Origin: Neobittarella massiliensis (ex Bilen et al. 2018)
GTDB lineage: Bacteria > Bacillota > Clostridia > Oscillospirales > Ruminococcaceae
Length of the DNA stretch: 64,000 bases
NCBI RefSeq assembly: GCF_900289145.1
Contig: NZ_OKQO01000005.1
Location: forward strand, 248,001 to 312,000
Direction: 5' to 3'
A program made the translations under genes and the position numbers. This document shows, piece after piece, positions 1-8,667 of this stretch (position 1 is its first letter; every line of letters begins with the position of its first letter). The notes below the pieces were generated by a model, which did no database searches, had not been told where the DNA came from, and saw nothing but the letters and a program-made list of their open reading frames with translations.

Positions 1-1
1 C

Positions 2-1519
2 GCCCCCAAGGTGTTTGACATGTACAAGGTGGGGGAAAAAGCCATCATCTGCATCACCCGCAACGCGGATATCGACGCCGACGCCGGCATGTACGACGAG
101 GACCTGGACTACCGCCAGCACATGAAAAAGGTGCTAAAAAAGCGCATGCGGCTGGCCCCGGTGCGGCTGGAGGTGCAGGGGGATATCAGCGAGGGATTTA
201 TTAAGTACCTGCGGGGCAAGCTGGGCATTACCCGCGAACAGGTATTTTTGTGTGCGGCACCGCTGGACCTGTCTTTCTGCTTTGCCCTGACGGGTCAGTT
301 GCCGGCACCGCTTGTCAGCCAGCTGACCGACGCCCCGTTCACCCCGCAGCAGCCGGCGCTCGTAAAACAGGGCGAGCCGGTGCTGCGACAGGTGCTCAAG
401 CGGGATATCCTGCTCTCGTACCCCTATGAGAGCATGAACCCCTTTTTGCGGCTGATCAAAGAGGCGTCGGAAGATAAAAACGTGCTCTCGATCAAGATCA
501 CGCTCTACCGCATTGCCCGGCAGGCCAAGTTGGCCGAATATCTGATCGCCGCGGCAGAAAACGGCAAAGAGGTATTTGTGCTCATGGAGCTGCGGGCCCG
601 CTTTGACGAGCAGAACAACATCGAGTGGGCCCAGCGGCTGGAGGAGGCCGGCTGCCGGGTGATCTACGGTATGGACCACTACAAGGTGCACTCGAAAATC
701 TGCCTCATTACCCGCCGCGAGCACGGGCGGCTGCAGACCATCACCCAGGTGGGGACCGGCAACTACAACGAAAAGACCGCCAAGCTCTACACCGACCTGG
801 CCCTGATCACCGCCAACCCACAGATCGGTGCCGACGCCACTGCGTTTTTTAAAAACATGTCGATCGGCAACCTGCACGGCAGCTATGGGCAGCTGTGGGT
901 GGCCCCCTGCTGCTTTAAACAAAACGTGCTGCGCTGCATCGACGAGCAGATCGCGCTGGCCGGCAGCGGCCAACCCGCGGGGGTAATGATGAAATTCAAC
1001 TCTCTCACCGACATCGACGTGATGGAAAAGCTCATTGAGGCCTCTTGTGCGGGGGTACCCTGCCAGCTCATCGTCCGCGGTATCTGCTGCCTGGTGCCGG
1101 GCGTGGAGGGGCTGACCGAGAACATCACCATCATCAGCATCGTGGGGCGCTACCTGGAGCACTCGCGGGTGTACTGTTTCGGGGTGGGACAGCAGATGAA
1201 GATGTACATCTCCTCGGGGGACATGATGAGCCGCAACACCATGCACCGGGTAGAGGTCTCGTGCCCGGTGTACGACCCGGCCCTGCGCCAGCGCATCCTG
1301 CACATGATGCAGGTAATGCTGGGCGATAATGTAAAGGCCCGCCAGCTGGGCGCCGACGGGCGCTACCGCATACGCCACCCCGACGGACAGATACCGGTGG
1401 ACAGCCAGCAGTGCTTTATGGACCAAGCCATATTGGACGCGCAGAAGCAGCCGGTCGCCGGCCAGAGCAGTGCGAGCCGCGGGCTGTGGCAAAAGTTGCG
1501 GGGGCTGTTTGGCCGGTAG
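2..1519 (+). CDS. ppk1: Polyphosphate kinase 1, C-terminal part (5' end outside window)
   Basis: Reversibly transfers the gamma phosphate of ATP to inorganic polyphosphate. About 505 residues are present and the frame is open from the first bases of the window, so the N-terminal domain lies outside. Both phospholipase-D-like C-terminal domains are visible. The phosphoacceptor histidine sits in YKVHSK (codon 689-691), followed by the GTGNYNEKTAKLYTD motif. A second conserved histidine is in EHSRVY near 1160. The C-terminus ends in a short Ser/Gly/Arg-rich tail. A hairpin terminator follows directly. The family call is secure. That this is PPK1 rather than PPK2 is clear from the HxK motifs and two-domain layout. 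Confidence 0.95.
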   Translation, partial: APKVFDMYKVGEKAIICITRNADIDADAGMYDEDLDYRQHMKKVLKKRMRLAPVRLEVQGDISEGFIKYLRGKLGITREQVFLCAAPLDLSFCFALTGQLPAPLVSQLTDAPFTPQQPALVKQGEPVLRQVLKRDILLSYPYESMNPFLRLIKEASEDKNVLSIKITLYRIARQAKLAEYLIAAAENGKEVFVLMELRARFDEQNNIEWAQRLEEAGCRVIYGMDHYKVHSKICLITRREHGRLQTITQVGTGNYNEKTAKLYTDLALITANPQIGADATAFFKNMSIGNLHGSYGQLWVAPCCFKQNVLRCIDEQIALAGSGQPAGVMMKFNSLTDIDVMEKLIEASCAGVPCQLIVRGICCLVPGVEGLTENITIISIVGRYLEHSRVYCFGVGQQMKMYISSGDMMSRNTMHRVEVSCPVYDPALRQRILHMMQVMLGDNVKARQLGADGRYRIRHPDGQIPVDSQQCFMDQAILDAQKQPVAGQSSASRGLWQKLRGLFGR

Positions 1520-1548
1520 TGCATCTCCCCCGTCTTAAGCATATAAAA

Positions 1549-1587
1549 AGCGCTGCGCCAGACCGACAGCTGGCGCGGCGCTATTTT
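1549..1587 (+). terminator. Rho-independent terminator after ppk1
   Basis: A 13-bp stem (1549-1561 with 1570-1582, one G-T mismatch) has an 8-nt loop and is followed by ATTTT. Confidence 0.8.
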
Positions 1588-1589
1588 GG

Positions 1590-1618
1590 TTGAATGGGCT
1601 GGCGAAAGCGGCTATACT
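1590..1618 (+). promoter_or_regulatory. Sigma-A promoter of the P-type ATPase
   Basis: TTGAAT (1590-1595) and TATACT (1613-1618) are spaced 17 bp apart. The transcript would have a leader of about 140 nt containing a GC-rich hairpin near 1648-1683. Confidence 0.65.
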
Positions 1619-1761
1619 ATAAGGTAAAAAGAACCAGTGACCAGAGGTGCCGCCCGCCGCCTGTTCAGGGCAGCGGCGGGGGCCGGTAAAACAAAGCAGT
1701 TATGGGGCGCCGGGGCGATCTTTATCCCGGGCGGCCCAATGATAAAAAGGAGTGTTTTGTA

Positions 1762-4398
1762 TTGACGTGGCATGATAGGACGCCCCAGCAGATCGCGGGG
1801 CAATTTTCCAGCGATCTGGAACGGGGGCTCACCGATGAGGCCGCCGCCCGTGTGCTGTCCGAGGTGGGCGAGAACAAGCTGCAGGGCAAGCCGCCCAAGA
1901 CCCTTCTGCAGCGCTTTGCCGCCCAGCTCAAAGACACCATGGTCATCATTCTCATCATCGCCGCCGTTATCTCGACGGTGCTGGCGGTGATGGAGGGGCA
2001 CGGCGACTTTCTAGAGCCCGCCGTCATTCTGTTCATCGTGATCCTCAACGCGGTGTTGGGGGTATTTCAGGAGAGCAAAGCCGAAAAGGCGCTGGATGCC
2101 CTCAAAGATATGTCTACCCCCCACGCGCGGGTGGTGCGCAGCGGCCGCGAGCAGATCATCTCCTCGGCCGAGCTGGTGCCGGGCGATATTCTGGTGCTGG
2201 AGGCCGGCGACTACGTGCCCGCCGACGCCAGACTCATCGAGTCCTCCAGTCTGCAGTGCGAGGAGAGCGCCCTGACCGGAGAGAGCGTACCGGCCCAAAA
2301 AGATGCGGCGGCCACAGTGGAGGAGCGGGCACCACTGGGCGACCGGGTAAACATGGTGTATTCCGGTTGCAGCGTTACCTATGGCCGCGCTAAGGCCATC
2401 GTCACCTCGACAGGTATGTCCTCACAGATCGGTCAGATCGCCGCCATTTTAGACAGCCAGCAAGACACCGCTACCCCGCTGCAGCACAAGCTGGAAAAGA
2501 TGGGCAAAACGCTGGGCCTGGTGGCGCTGGGCGTGTGCGCGGTGATCTTTATCATCGGCCTCATCGGCGGCACCCCCATCAAAGAGATCTTTATGACCGC
2601 TATCTCGCTGGCGGTGGCGGCTATTCCCGAGGGGTTGCCGGCCATCGTCACCATCGTTCTGGCGGTTGGCGTGTCGAAAATGGTGCAGAAAAACGCACTG
2701 ATCCGGCGCTTACCGGCGGTGGAGACGCTGGGCAGCGCCTCGGTCATCTGCTCGGATAAGACCGGTACGCTCACCCAAAACCGCATGACGGTAACTGCCT
2801 GCTGGGTGCCCCGCCGCCAGGAGCGCGCCGACGGTGCGGACCTGCTCGACGAAGTGGGCGCCCCCGACACCCCGGCCGAGGTAGTGTCGCTGCTAAAACT
2901 GGCCACACTGTGCTGTGACGGCAAGGTGTTAGAGCAGCCCGACGGCAGTTTGCAGCATATCGGCGACCCCACCGAGACGGCGATCGTAGCCGCCGCACTA
3001 CAGGCGGGGGAAAAGCAGGAGCAGCTGAATGCCGACTACCCCCGCATGTTCGATCTCCCCTTTGACTCGGACCGCAAGCTGATGACCACCGTCAACATGA
3101 TCGACGGCCGGCTGCACGTCATCGTAAAAGGCGCCTTTGATATTTTGGCCCCCCGCTGCAGCGGACAGATCGAGACCGCCCGCAAAGCAAACGACCAGAT
3201 GGCCCAAAATGCACTGCGCGTACTGGCTGTCGCCCACAAGGTCATCGAGGTGCTGCCGCCAGAAGACGAGTCGGCCAGCCTGGAGCAGGATCTCTCGCTC
3301 ATCGGTCTCATCGGCATGATCGACCCGCCCCGCCAGGAGGCCAAAGACGCCATCGCCACCTGCAAAAAGGCCGGTATACGCCCCATTATGATCACCGGCG
3401 ACCATGTGGTGACCGCCTCGGCCATCGCCAGCCAGATGGGCATTTTGCAGGAGGGCCAAAAGGCCATCACCGGCGCCCAGCTGCAGGAGATGAGCGACGA
3501 GCAGCTGGCGGCTACCATCGGCGACTACTCAGTATACGCCCGGGTGACCCCGCAGGACAAGATCCGCATCGTCAAGGCCTGGCAGCAAAAGGGGCAGATC
3601 GTGGCTATGACCGGTGACGGCGTCAACGACGCCCCCGCCCTGAAGGCGGCAGATATTGGCTGTGCCATGGGCATTACCGGCACCGATGTGGCCAAAGGGG
3701 CCGCCGATATGGTGCTGACCGACGACAACTTCGCCACCATCGTGGTGGCGGTGCGCGAGGGGCGCGGCATCTTCCAGAACATCGTCAAATCGGTAAAGTT
3801 TTTACTCAGCTGCAACATCGGCGAGATCTTTACCGTGCTGACCTCGATGCTGGCCGGCTTTGGCGCCCCGCTGAGCGCCATCCAACTGCTGTGGGTCAAC
3901 CTGGTCACCGACGGGCTGCCCGCTTTAGCGCTGGGTATGGACGCCCCCGGCAGCGACGTGATGGACGATCCGCCGCGGCCCAAGGATAAAGGTATCTTTG
4001 ACGGGCCCATGTGGCTGCACATCGTGCTGCAGGGGCTGATGCTGGCGGCGCTCACCGTGACCAGCTACGTGTTGGGCCGCTATGTGTTCGCCGAGAACTC
4101 GGTAGCAGAGGGGCGGACCATGGCCTTTTTGGTGCTGGCACTCTCACAGATGTTCCACATCTTTGGCGCCCGCACCCGCCGCTCGATCTTCAAGTCTAAC
4201 CCTTTTGCCAACCGCTATCTGAACCTGGCGGTGCTGGCCTCTATCGCGCTGATCTTGGCAGTAGCGCTGATCCCACCGGTGGCCGGTATCTTTGGCATGG
4301 TACACCTGCCGCTGGCCGCCTGGGGCTGCGTGCTGGGACTGAGCGTGCTGCCGGTGCCCATCGTGGAGATCGCCAAGCTGTTTAGCCGCAATAAATAA
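1762..4398 (+). CDS. Calcium-transporting P-type ATPase (P2A)
   Basis: Pumps calcium (or possibly manganese) across the membrane at the cost of ATP. The TTG start at 1762 is chosen because AAAAGGAG lies 9 nt upstream and the product then begins at the usual cation-ATPase N-domain; an in-frame ATG at 1702 has no such site. The 878-residue product has the N-terminal domain, the TGES actuator motif (LTGES), the PEGLP membrane motif (about residue 289), the phosphorylated Asp332 in DKTGTLT, the TGDGVND hinge (about 617-623) and a C-terminal block of membrane segments ending in a hydrophilic tail. PEGLP plus six C-terminal segments fits SERCA-like bacterial pumps such as LMCA1 and YloB. It stands alone, with its own promoter and a shared bidirectional terminator downstream. 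Confidence 0.93.
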   Translation: MTWHDRTPQQIAGQFSSDLERGLTDEAAARVLSEVGENKLQGKPPKTLLQRFAAQLKDTMVIILIIAAVISTVLAVMEGHGDFLEPAVILFIVILNAVLGVFQESKAEKALDALKDMSTPHARVVRSGREQIISSAELVPGDILVLEAGDYVPADARLIESSSLQCEESALTGESVPAQKDAAATVEERAPLGDRVNMVYSGCSVTYGRAKAIVTSTGMSSQIGQIAAILDSQQDTATPLQHKLEKMGKTLGLVALGVCAVIFIIGLIGGTPIKEIFMTAISLAVAAIPEGLPAIVTIVLAVGVSKMVQKNALIRRLPAVETLGSASVICSDKTGTLTQNRMTVTACWVPRRQERADGADLLDEVGAPDTPAEVVSLLKLATLCCDGKVLEQPDGSLQHIGDPTETAIVAAALQAGEKQEQLNADYPRMFDLPFDSDRKLMTTVNMIDGRLHVIVKGAFDILAPRCSGQIETARKANDQMAQNALRVLAVAHKVIEVLPPEDESASLEQDLSLIGLIGMIDPPRQEAKDAIATCKKAGIRPIMITGDHVVTASAIASQMGILQEGQKAITGAQLQEMSDEQLAATIGDYSVYARVTPQDKIRIVKAWQQKGQIVAMTGDGVNDAPALKAADIGCAMGITGTDVAKGAADMVLTDDNFATIVVAVREGRGIFQNIVKSVKFLLSCNIGEIFTVLTSMLAGFGAPLSAIQLLWVNLVTDGLPALALGMDAPGSDVMDDPPRPKDKGIFDGPMWLHIVLQGLMLAALTVTSYVLGRYVFAENSVAEGRTMAFLVLALSQMFHIFGARTRRSIFKSNPFANRYLNLAVLASIALILAVALIPPVAGIFGMVHLPLAAWGCVLGLSVLPVPIVEIAKLFSRNK

Positions 4399-4415
4399 AA
4401 CTGCATCACCGCTAT

Positions 4416-4458
4416 AAAAGAGAAAGAGCCACCCGGCCGGATGGCTCTTTCTCTTTTT
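4416..4458. terminator. Bidirectional terminator between the ATPase and DUF3021 genes
   Basis: A perfect 15-16 bp stem with an A-run on the left and a T-run on the right serves both convergent genes. Confidence 0.9.
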
Positions 4459-4463
4459 ATACT

Positions 4464-4913
4464 CTATTTTTGCCGGTGGTCTGCGCCGGCCCGATAGCGG
4501 CCCAGTAGCCCGTCGTACCGCCGGCCAGCCAGCCGAAAATACAGCTCGAACCCGGCGGTGAATACAGCCAATACAGCTAAAAAGATGAGCCCGAACAGCA
4601 CCCAAGCGCTGGCATACTGGCTGGGAAACCACTCCAGCAGCAGGGCCGCCCCTACCAGTACCGGCAGTAACAGTGCGGCAAACAGCAGCAGGCGGGCGGT
4701 GTAGCGCATCTTTTTAAAGAGCGCTTGCGTAAAGCACAGGTATTGCAGGCCGGTGGCGACGGCGGTGAGCCCCAACAGGTATAAAAGGCTGGTGACTCGT
4801 ATTTGGGTGCGCCCCATAAACAGGCACACCAGCGCGTACAGCAGCGCACAGCCGGTAAAGGCAAAGCAGCAGGCGGCTTTCCACTCCATGACCCGGCGCA
4901 TAAATTTTTTCAT
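4464..4913 (-). CDS. DUF3021 family membrane protein
   Basis: A 149-residue integral membrane protein with four hydrophobic segments (about residues 14-34, 40-62, 73-92 and 100-125) and a basic tail, typical of DUF3021. It is the second gene after a LytTR regulator; the regulator's stop and this start share one base (TGATG), so translation is probably coupled. In streptococcal LytTR regulatory systems a membrane partner restrains a LytTR activator. The same job is inferred here from gene order only; no sensory motif is visible. Confidence 0.8.
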   Translation of the reverse strand: MKKFMRRVMEWKAACCFAFTGCALLYALVCLFMGRTQIRVTSLLYLLGLTAVATGLQYLCFTQALFKKMRYTARLLLFAALLLPVLVGAALLLEWFPSQYASAWVLFGLIFLAVLAVFTAGFELYFRLAGRRYDGLLGRYRAGADHRQK

Positions 4914-5368
4914 CAGCGATCTCCCCTCTCCAGAGCGGCCAGTTTTTGGCGAAAAGCGCCCGCGTACTGACGGGAGGCGTACAGCTTTTCACCGCCCTCC
5001 ACGGTGAGCAGCAGCCGGCCGCCCAGATCGGGGCGCATGGCACATATCTTGGCAAAATTGACGATGGTGGACCGTGAGGCCCGGAAAAAATCGAGTTTCT
5101 CCAGCCGGTCAGCCAGCTCATACAGGCGCAGGGCGCTCTCGTATACGGCAGTTTCGGTGTAGAAAAAGGTCTTTTTATCCACCGAGTCGATATACAGAAT
5201 ATCCCGTACGTCGACGATGTGGACCTCCCCGTCGCGGATACCGGTGAGCTTTTGCTGGTAGAGCCGCAGACCGGTCACGATCTGCAGCACCGCTTCGTCG
5301 ATGACCGGGCAGTCGATCTGTACCTGCGTCTCGGTGAGTGCCGGGTCCTGATTCAGTTTGATCTTCAC
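4913..5368 (-). CDS. LytTR-domain transcriptional regulator
   Basis: A 151-residue DNA-binding protein made mostly of a LytTR domain: HIVDVRDILYIDSVDKKTFFYT, then the conserved FFRASRSTIVNFAKI stretch. There is no receiver domain, so it is not a classical response regulator. The GTG start at 5368 is preceded by AGGAGG. Longer in-frame starts upstream have no ribosome site and would add Cys-rich sequence unlike the family. It forms an operon with the DUF3021 gene downstream. The layout matches membrane-controlled LytTR pairs, which usually autoregulate. Confidence 0.87.
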   Translation of the reverse strand: MKIKLNQDPALTETQVQIDCPVIDEAVLQIVTGLRLYQQKLTGIRDGEVHIVDVRDILYIDSVDKKTFFYTETAVYESALRLYELADRLEKLDFFRASRSTIVNFAKICAMRPDLGGRLLLTVEGGEKLYASRQYAGAFRQKLAALERGDR

Positions 5369-5417
5369 ACACAGCTCCTCCTGTCTGCACAGATGGCAGC
5401 GCCTCTGTACGACCCCT

Positions 5418-5446
5418 ATTATACTGGGCGCCGCGCACGCCGGCAA
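5418..5446 (-). promoter_or_regulatory. Promoter of the LytTR/DUF3021 operon
   Basis: On the minus strand TTGCCG (5446-5441) and TATAAT (5423-5418) are 17 bp apart. The stretch 5369-5709 between this operon and the divergent gntR gene holds only the two promoters; I see no gene in it. Confidence 0.6.
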
Positions 5447-5624
5447 GGTGCCCGCTCCCCAGTGGTAGATATTCGGCGCCCAAATGCCGATACGCGGGTC
5501 TCACCTGGGAACGCTTGCCCGGTCAGGTCCTGACTGCCGACACCGCAACGCCCGGCCAGCCGGTTTACCGGCCCCAGTTGCTCGTTTTTTTAGATGTGTC
5601 TGCTCCCCTGCTGTATGCCGGCTG

Positions 5625-5650
5625 TTGGGCTGCTCGAGATGTGCTATAAT
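5625..5650 (+). promoter_or_regulatory. Extended -10 promoter of the GntR gene
   Basis: TGCTATAAT (-10 at 5645-5650, with TGn extension) sits about 60 bp before the gene. The -35-like TTGGGC is only 14 bp away, so the extended -10 probably carries recognition. Confidence 0.55.
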
Positions 5651-5709
5651 CATACTATATAGGACCTGCCGGATACCGAGACCACAGATAGGAAGGAGCG
5701 CTGTGCCCG

Positions 5710-6444
5710 ATGATACCCACTTTGACCCCCGACAGCGGGGTGCCGCTGTACCGCCAGCTGATAGACGCCCTGCGCAGTTCGATCGCCGCTGGCGAGTTCT
5801 CGATCGACCAGAAGATCCCCACCGAGGCACAGCTGAGCCAGCGGTACGGTATCAGCCGCATTACCGTGCGCGAGGCCATCGACGCGCTGGTAGAGGAGGG
5901 CCTGCTCATCAGACGGCAGGGCAAAGGCACCTATGTAGCACGCCCGTACATAGGCCGCGACATGGCTGAATTTCGCGGGTTCACCAACGCCTGTGAGGCC
6001 GGCGGCCAGGTGGCTGGCACAGAGGTGCTTTCGGTCGGCTACCAGACTGCCGGCGAGGAGGAGGCCTCTTTTTTGGGCATACGCCCCGGAGAACCGGTCG
6101 TTGCACTGCGGCGGCTGCGCTTTGCCGACGGCGTACCCATCATGATCGAGCAGAATATTTTTGCCCGCCACTACAGCTTTTTGCTGCAGGAGGATCTCTC
6201 TGGTTCGCTGTATCGGGTGCTGCAAAAATATCACATTACCCCCAGCGACACGATAAAGGCGATCGGCATCAGCTATGCCAGCCGGGAGGAGGCGGCGCTT
6301 TTGCAGGTAGAGCCCAGGACCGCCCTACTGTGCATCGACGACTATGTGCGCGACAGCCACCAAAACCCCCTGCACTGCGCCCGGCAGATCATTCGCAGCG
6401 ACCGCTATAAGTTGTATATGCGGGGGACCTGTGTGGGTATTTGA
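5710..6444 (+). CDS. GntR/HutC family transcriptional regulator
   Basis: A 244-residue regulator. Residues 10-75 are a GntR winged helix (PLYRQLIDALRSSI, then SQRYGISRITVREAIDALVEEGLL and the RRQGKGTYV wing). Residues about 90-235 form a UTRA effector domain with the VALRRLRFADGVPI and EQNIFAR features of the HutC subfamily, which usually binds sugar phosphates or amino-acid derivatives. ATG 5710 follows GGAAGGAG at 11 nt. There is no transporter or enzyme next to it, so the ligand and regulon cannot be inferred. Confidence 0.9.
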   Translation: MIPTLTPDSGVPLYRQLIDALRSSIAAGEFSIDQKIPTEAQLSQRYGISRITVREAIDALVEEGLLIRRQGKGTYVARPYIGRDMAEFRGFTNACEAGGQVAGTEVLSVGYQTAGEEEASFLGIRPGEPVVALRRLRFADGVPIMIEQNIFARHYSFLLQEDLSGSLYRVLQKYHITPSDTIKAIGISYASREEAALLQVEPRTALLCIDDYVRDSHQNPLHCARQIIRSDRYKLYMRGTCVGI

Positions 6445-6460
6445 CTGTGCAGACGAAACC

Positions 6461-6490
6461 AGGCAGCACTAGGCAGCACTAGGCAGCACC
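6461..6490 (+). repeat. Three tandem 10-bp repeats
   Basis: AGGCAGCACT occurs twice, followed by AGGCAGCACC, directly after the gntR stop and before the yifB promoter. Short tandem repeats like this can vary in copy number. Confidence 0.9.
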
Positions 6491-6541
6491 GGTTGCCCAG
6501 TGTTTTTCACTTTGCTGTATTCGACATTTTTTGACGACCCA

Positions 6542-6570
6542 TTGTGACAAGTGCACAGAACGTGTATACT
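6542..6570 (+). promoter_or_regulatory. Promoter of yifB
   Basis: TTGTGA (6542-6547) and TATACT (6565-6570) with 17-bp spacing, about 30 bp before the start codon. Confidence 0.7.
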
Positions 6571-6601
6571 AGCTGTAAGAGGGGCGAGGAGGGAAACGGG
6601 C

Positions 6602-8125
6602 ATGTTTTGTATGGTGCACAGTCTGGGTCTGGTGGGCCTGCAGGCCTACCGCATACAGGTAGAGGTGGACACTGCACGCGGGCTGCCGAGCTTTGAGATC
6701 GTGGGGTTGCCCGACACGGCGGTAAAAGAGTCGCGAGACCGGGTGCGGGCAGCGGTAAAAAACAGCGGCTTTGCCTTTCCGGTGAGCCGCATCACCGCCA
6801 ATCTGGCGCCGGCAGATATCAAAAAAGCCGGCTCGGTATATGACCTGCCGCTTTTTGTGGGCATATTGCGAGCTTCGGGTCAACTGAAAGCCGACACCGA
6901 CGACTGCGCCTTTATCGGTGAGCTGTCGCTGCGGGGTGACCTGCGGCCGGTGCGGGGCGTGCTGCCCATGGCTATCGAGGCCCGCCGGCAGGGGTACCGG
7001 GCACTGTTCGTGCCGGCAGAGAACGCCATGGAGGCAGGGGTGGTAGAGGGGCTTGAGATCTTACCGGCTGCCACGGTAAAAGAGGTGCTGGATCACCTGA
7101 GCAAAGCAGCGCTGATCGCCCCCTACCACAGCCAGCTGCCGCCGGACGACACGATATACCCGCTGGACTTTGCCGACGTGAAGGGGCAGTACCTGGCTAA
7201 GCGCGCCTTTGAGGTGGCGGCCTGCGGCGGGCACAACATTCTGCTGATGGGGCCGCCGGGATCAGGTAAGAGCATGCTGGCCAAACGGCTGCCGGGCATC
7301 ATGCCGCCCATGACGTTCGCGGAAAAGCTCTCGGCCACGATGGTGCACTCGATCGCCGGGACACTGCCGCCCGAGACGGCACTGCTCTCGTCGCGCCCGT
7401 TTCGGGCACCGCACCACACGATATCAGCGGTGGGGCTGGCGGGGGGCGGCAGCACGCCCCGGCCGGGCGAGGTATCGCTGGCCAGTGGGGGCATTTTGTT
7501 TTTAGACGAGTTTGCCGAATTTAAGCGCAGCGCCATCGAGGTGTTGCGGCAGCCTATGGAGGACGGCACCGTGCGCATAAACCGCGGCGGAGTGACGGTG
7601 CAGTACCCCTGTGATATTTTACTGGTAGCGGCCATGAACCCCTGCCCCTGCGGCTGGGCGGGCCACCCCACCCGCCGGTGCAGCTGCAGCCCCTCGGCCA
7701 TCAGCCGCTACTTGGGGCGCATCAGCGGGCCGGTGCTCGACCGCATTGATATACACCTACAGCTGCAGCCGGTGGATTATGACGCGCTGGCCTCTCCCCT
7801 ACCGGCGGAATCGAGTGCGCAGATACGCCGCCGGGTAGTGGCCGGCCGTCAGCGACAGCTGGACCGACAACAGCAGACCGGTGTGTCGTGCAACGCCAAG
7901 TTGCCCGCCGGGGTACTGGATACCGTGTGTGCCATGACCGAGCCCGCACAGCAGATGCTGCGGGGCGCTTTTGAGCGGATGGGCCTGTCGGCCCGGGCCC
8001 GGGACAAACTGCTAAAGCTGAGCCGCACCGTGGCTGACTTAGACGGCAGCGAGCAGATCACCGGAGACCACATGGCAGAGGTAATCCAGTACCGGCAGCT
8101 GGACCGGCCCGATGCCGGGTTTTAG
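6602..8125 (+). CDS. YifB/ComM family Mg-chelatase-like AAA+ ATPase
   Basis: A 507-residue protein of the YifB/ComM family. The order is an N-terminal Lon-protease-like domain (GLPSFEIVGLPDTAVKES), an AAA+ core with Walker A GPPGSGKSM, Walker B ILFLDEFAEF, the CPCGW zinc-like motif and a C-terminal Mg_chelatase_C domain (RARDKLLKLSRTVADL). ComM of Gram-negatives is a branch-migration helicase for transformation; the Firmicute role is unproven. The ATG at 6602 is chosen for its GAGGAGGG 8 nt upstream; an upstream in-frame start at 6551 would lie inside the promoter. A single-gene unit with a shared terminator downstream. Confidence 0.93.
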   Translation: MFCMVHSLGLVGLQAYRIQVEVDTARGLPSFEIVGLPDTAVKESRDRVRAAVKNSGFAFPVSRITANLAPADIKKAGSVYDLPLFVGILRASGQLKADTDDCAFIGELSLRGDLRPVRGVLPMAIEARRQGYRALFVPAENAMEAGVVEGLEILPAATVKEVLDHLSKAALIAPYHSQLPPDDTIYPLDFADVKGQYLAKRAFEVAACGGHNILLMGPPGSGKSMLAKRLPGIMPPMTFAEKLSATMVHSIAGTLPPETALLSSRPFRAPHHTISAVGLAGGGSTPRPGEVSLASGGILFLDEFAEFKRSAIEVLRQPMEDGTVRINRGGVTVQYPCDILLVAAMNPCPCGWAGHPTRRCSCSPSAISRYLGRISGPVLDRIDIHLQLQPVDYDALASPLPAESSAQIRRRVVAGRQRQLDRQQQTGVSCNAKLPAGVLDTVCAMTEPAQQMLRGAFERMGLSARARDKLLKLSRTVADLDGSEQITGDHMAEVIQYRQLDRPDAGF

Positions 8126-8162
8126 ACCGGGGTCGGCTGGGCGGCTCGCCGCCGACAGATAT

Positions 8163-8198
8163 AAAAAAGCCTCTGGCAGCTATGGCCAGAGGCTTTTA
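8163..8198. terminator. Bidirectional terminator between yifB and rlmH
   Basis: GCCTCTGGC pairs with GCCAGAGGC around a 6-nt loop, flanked by A6 and a T-run. It overlaps the last codon of rlmH. Confidence 0.88.
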
Positions 8199-8663
8199 TT
8201 TGTGGTATTTGGTGTTGGCGCCGATGGAGAAAGCGCGGTAGATCTGCTCGAGCAGCATGAGCCTGAAAAGCTGGTGGGGGAAAGTCATCGGCGAGACCGA
8301 CAGCCGCATTTGGCAGGCCTTTTTCACCTGCTCGTGCAGCCCGTAGCTGCCGCCGATGACAAAGGTGAACTGGCTGATGCCCGCCAGCGCCTTTTTTTGC
8401 AGCAGCTGCGACAGCTGGGGAGAAGAGCAGGTCTGCCCCTCTACGCACAGGGCGATGTGATAGCCGCCGGCGGGCAGTTTGGCCAGCAGGCGCTGACCCT
8501 CGTCGGCGAGCACGGCGTCGACGCTGTCGTGCAGGCGGGTCTCGGGCAGCTCGGTAACAGTGAGCTTACAAAAGCTCTGCAGCCGTTTGGCGTATTCCTG
8601 GCAGCCCTGTACCAGATATTTTTCTTTGAGTTTGCCGATGCAGAGCACCTGTACACTGAGCAT
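8196..8663 (-). CDS. rlmH: 23S rRNA pseudouridine-1915 N3-methyltransferase
   Basis: A SPOUT-fold methyltransferase that methylates N3 of pseudouridine 1915 in helix 69 of 23S rRNA on the assembled ribosome. At 155 residues it is the normal size. The knotted cofactor site is visible as FVIGGSYGLHEQV and the conserved C-terminus as MTFPHQLFRLMLLEQIYRAF. It is the last gene of murA-walJ-rlmH, 4 nt after walJ, with GGGAG before the ATG. walJ-rlmH neighbourhood is common in Firmicutes. Confidence 0.95.
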   Translation of the reverse strand: MLSVQVLCIGKLKEKYLVQGCQEYAKRLQSFCKLTVTELPETRLHDSVDAVLADEGQRLLAKLPAGGYHIALCVEGQTCSSPQLSQLLQKKALAGISQFTFVIGGSYGLHEQVKKACQMRLSVSPMTFPHQLFRLMLLEQIYRAFSIGANTKYHK

Positions 8664-8667
8664 CGTA

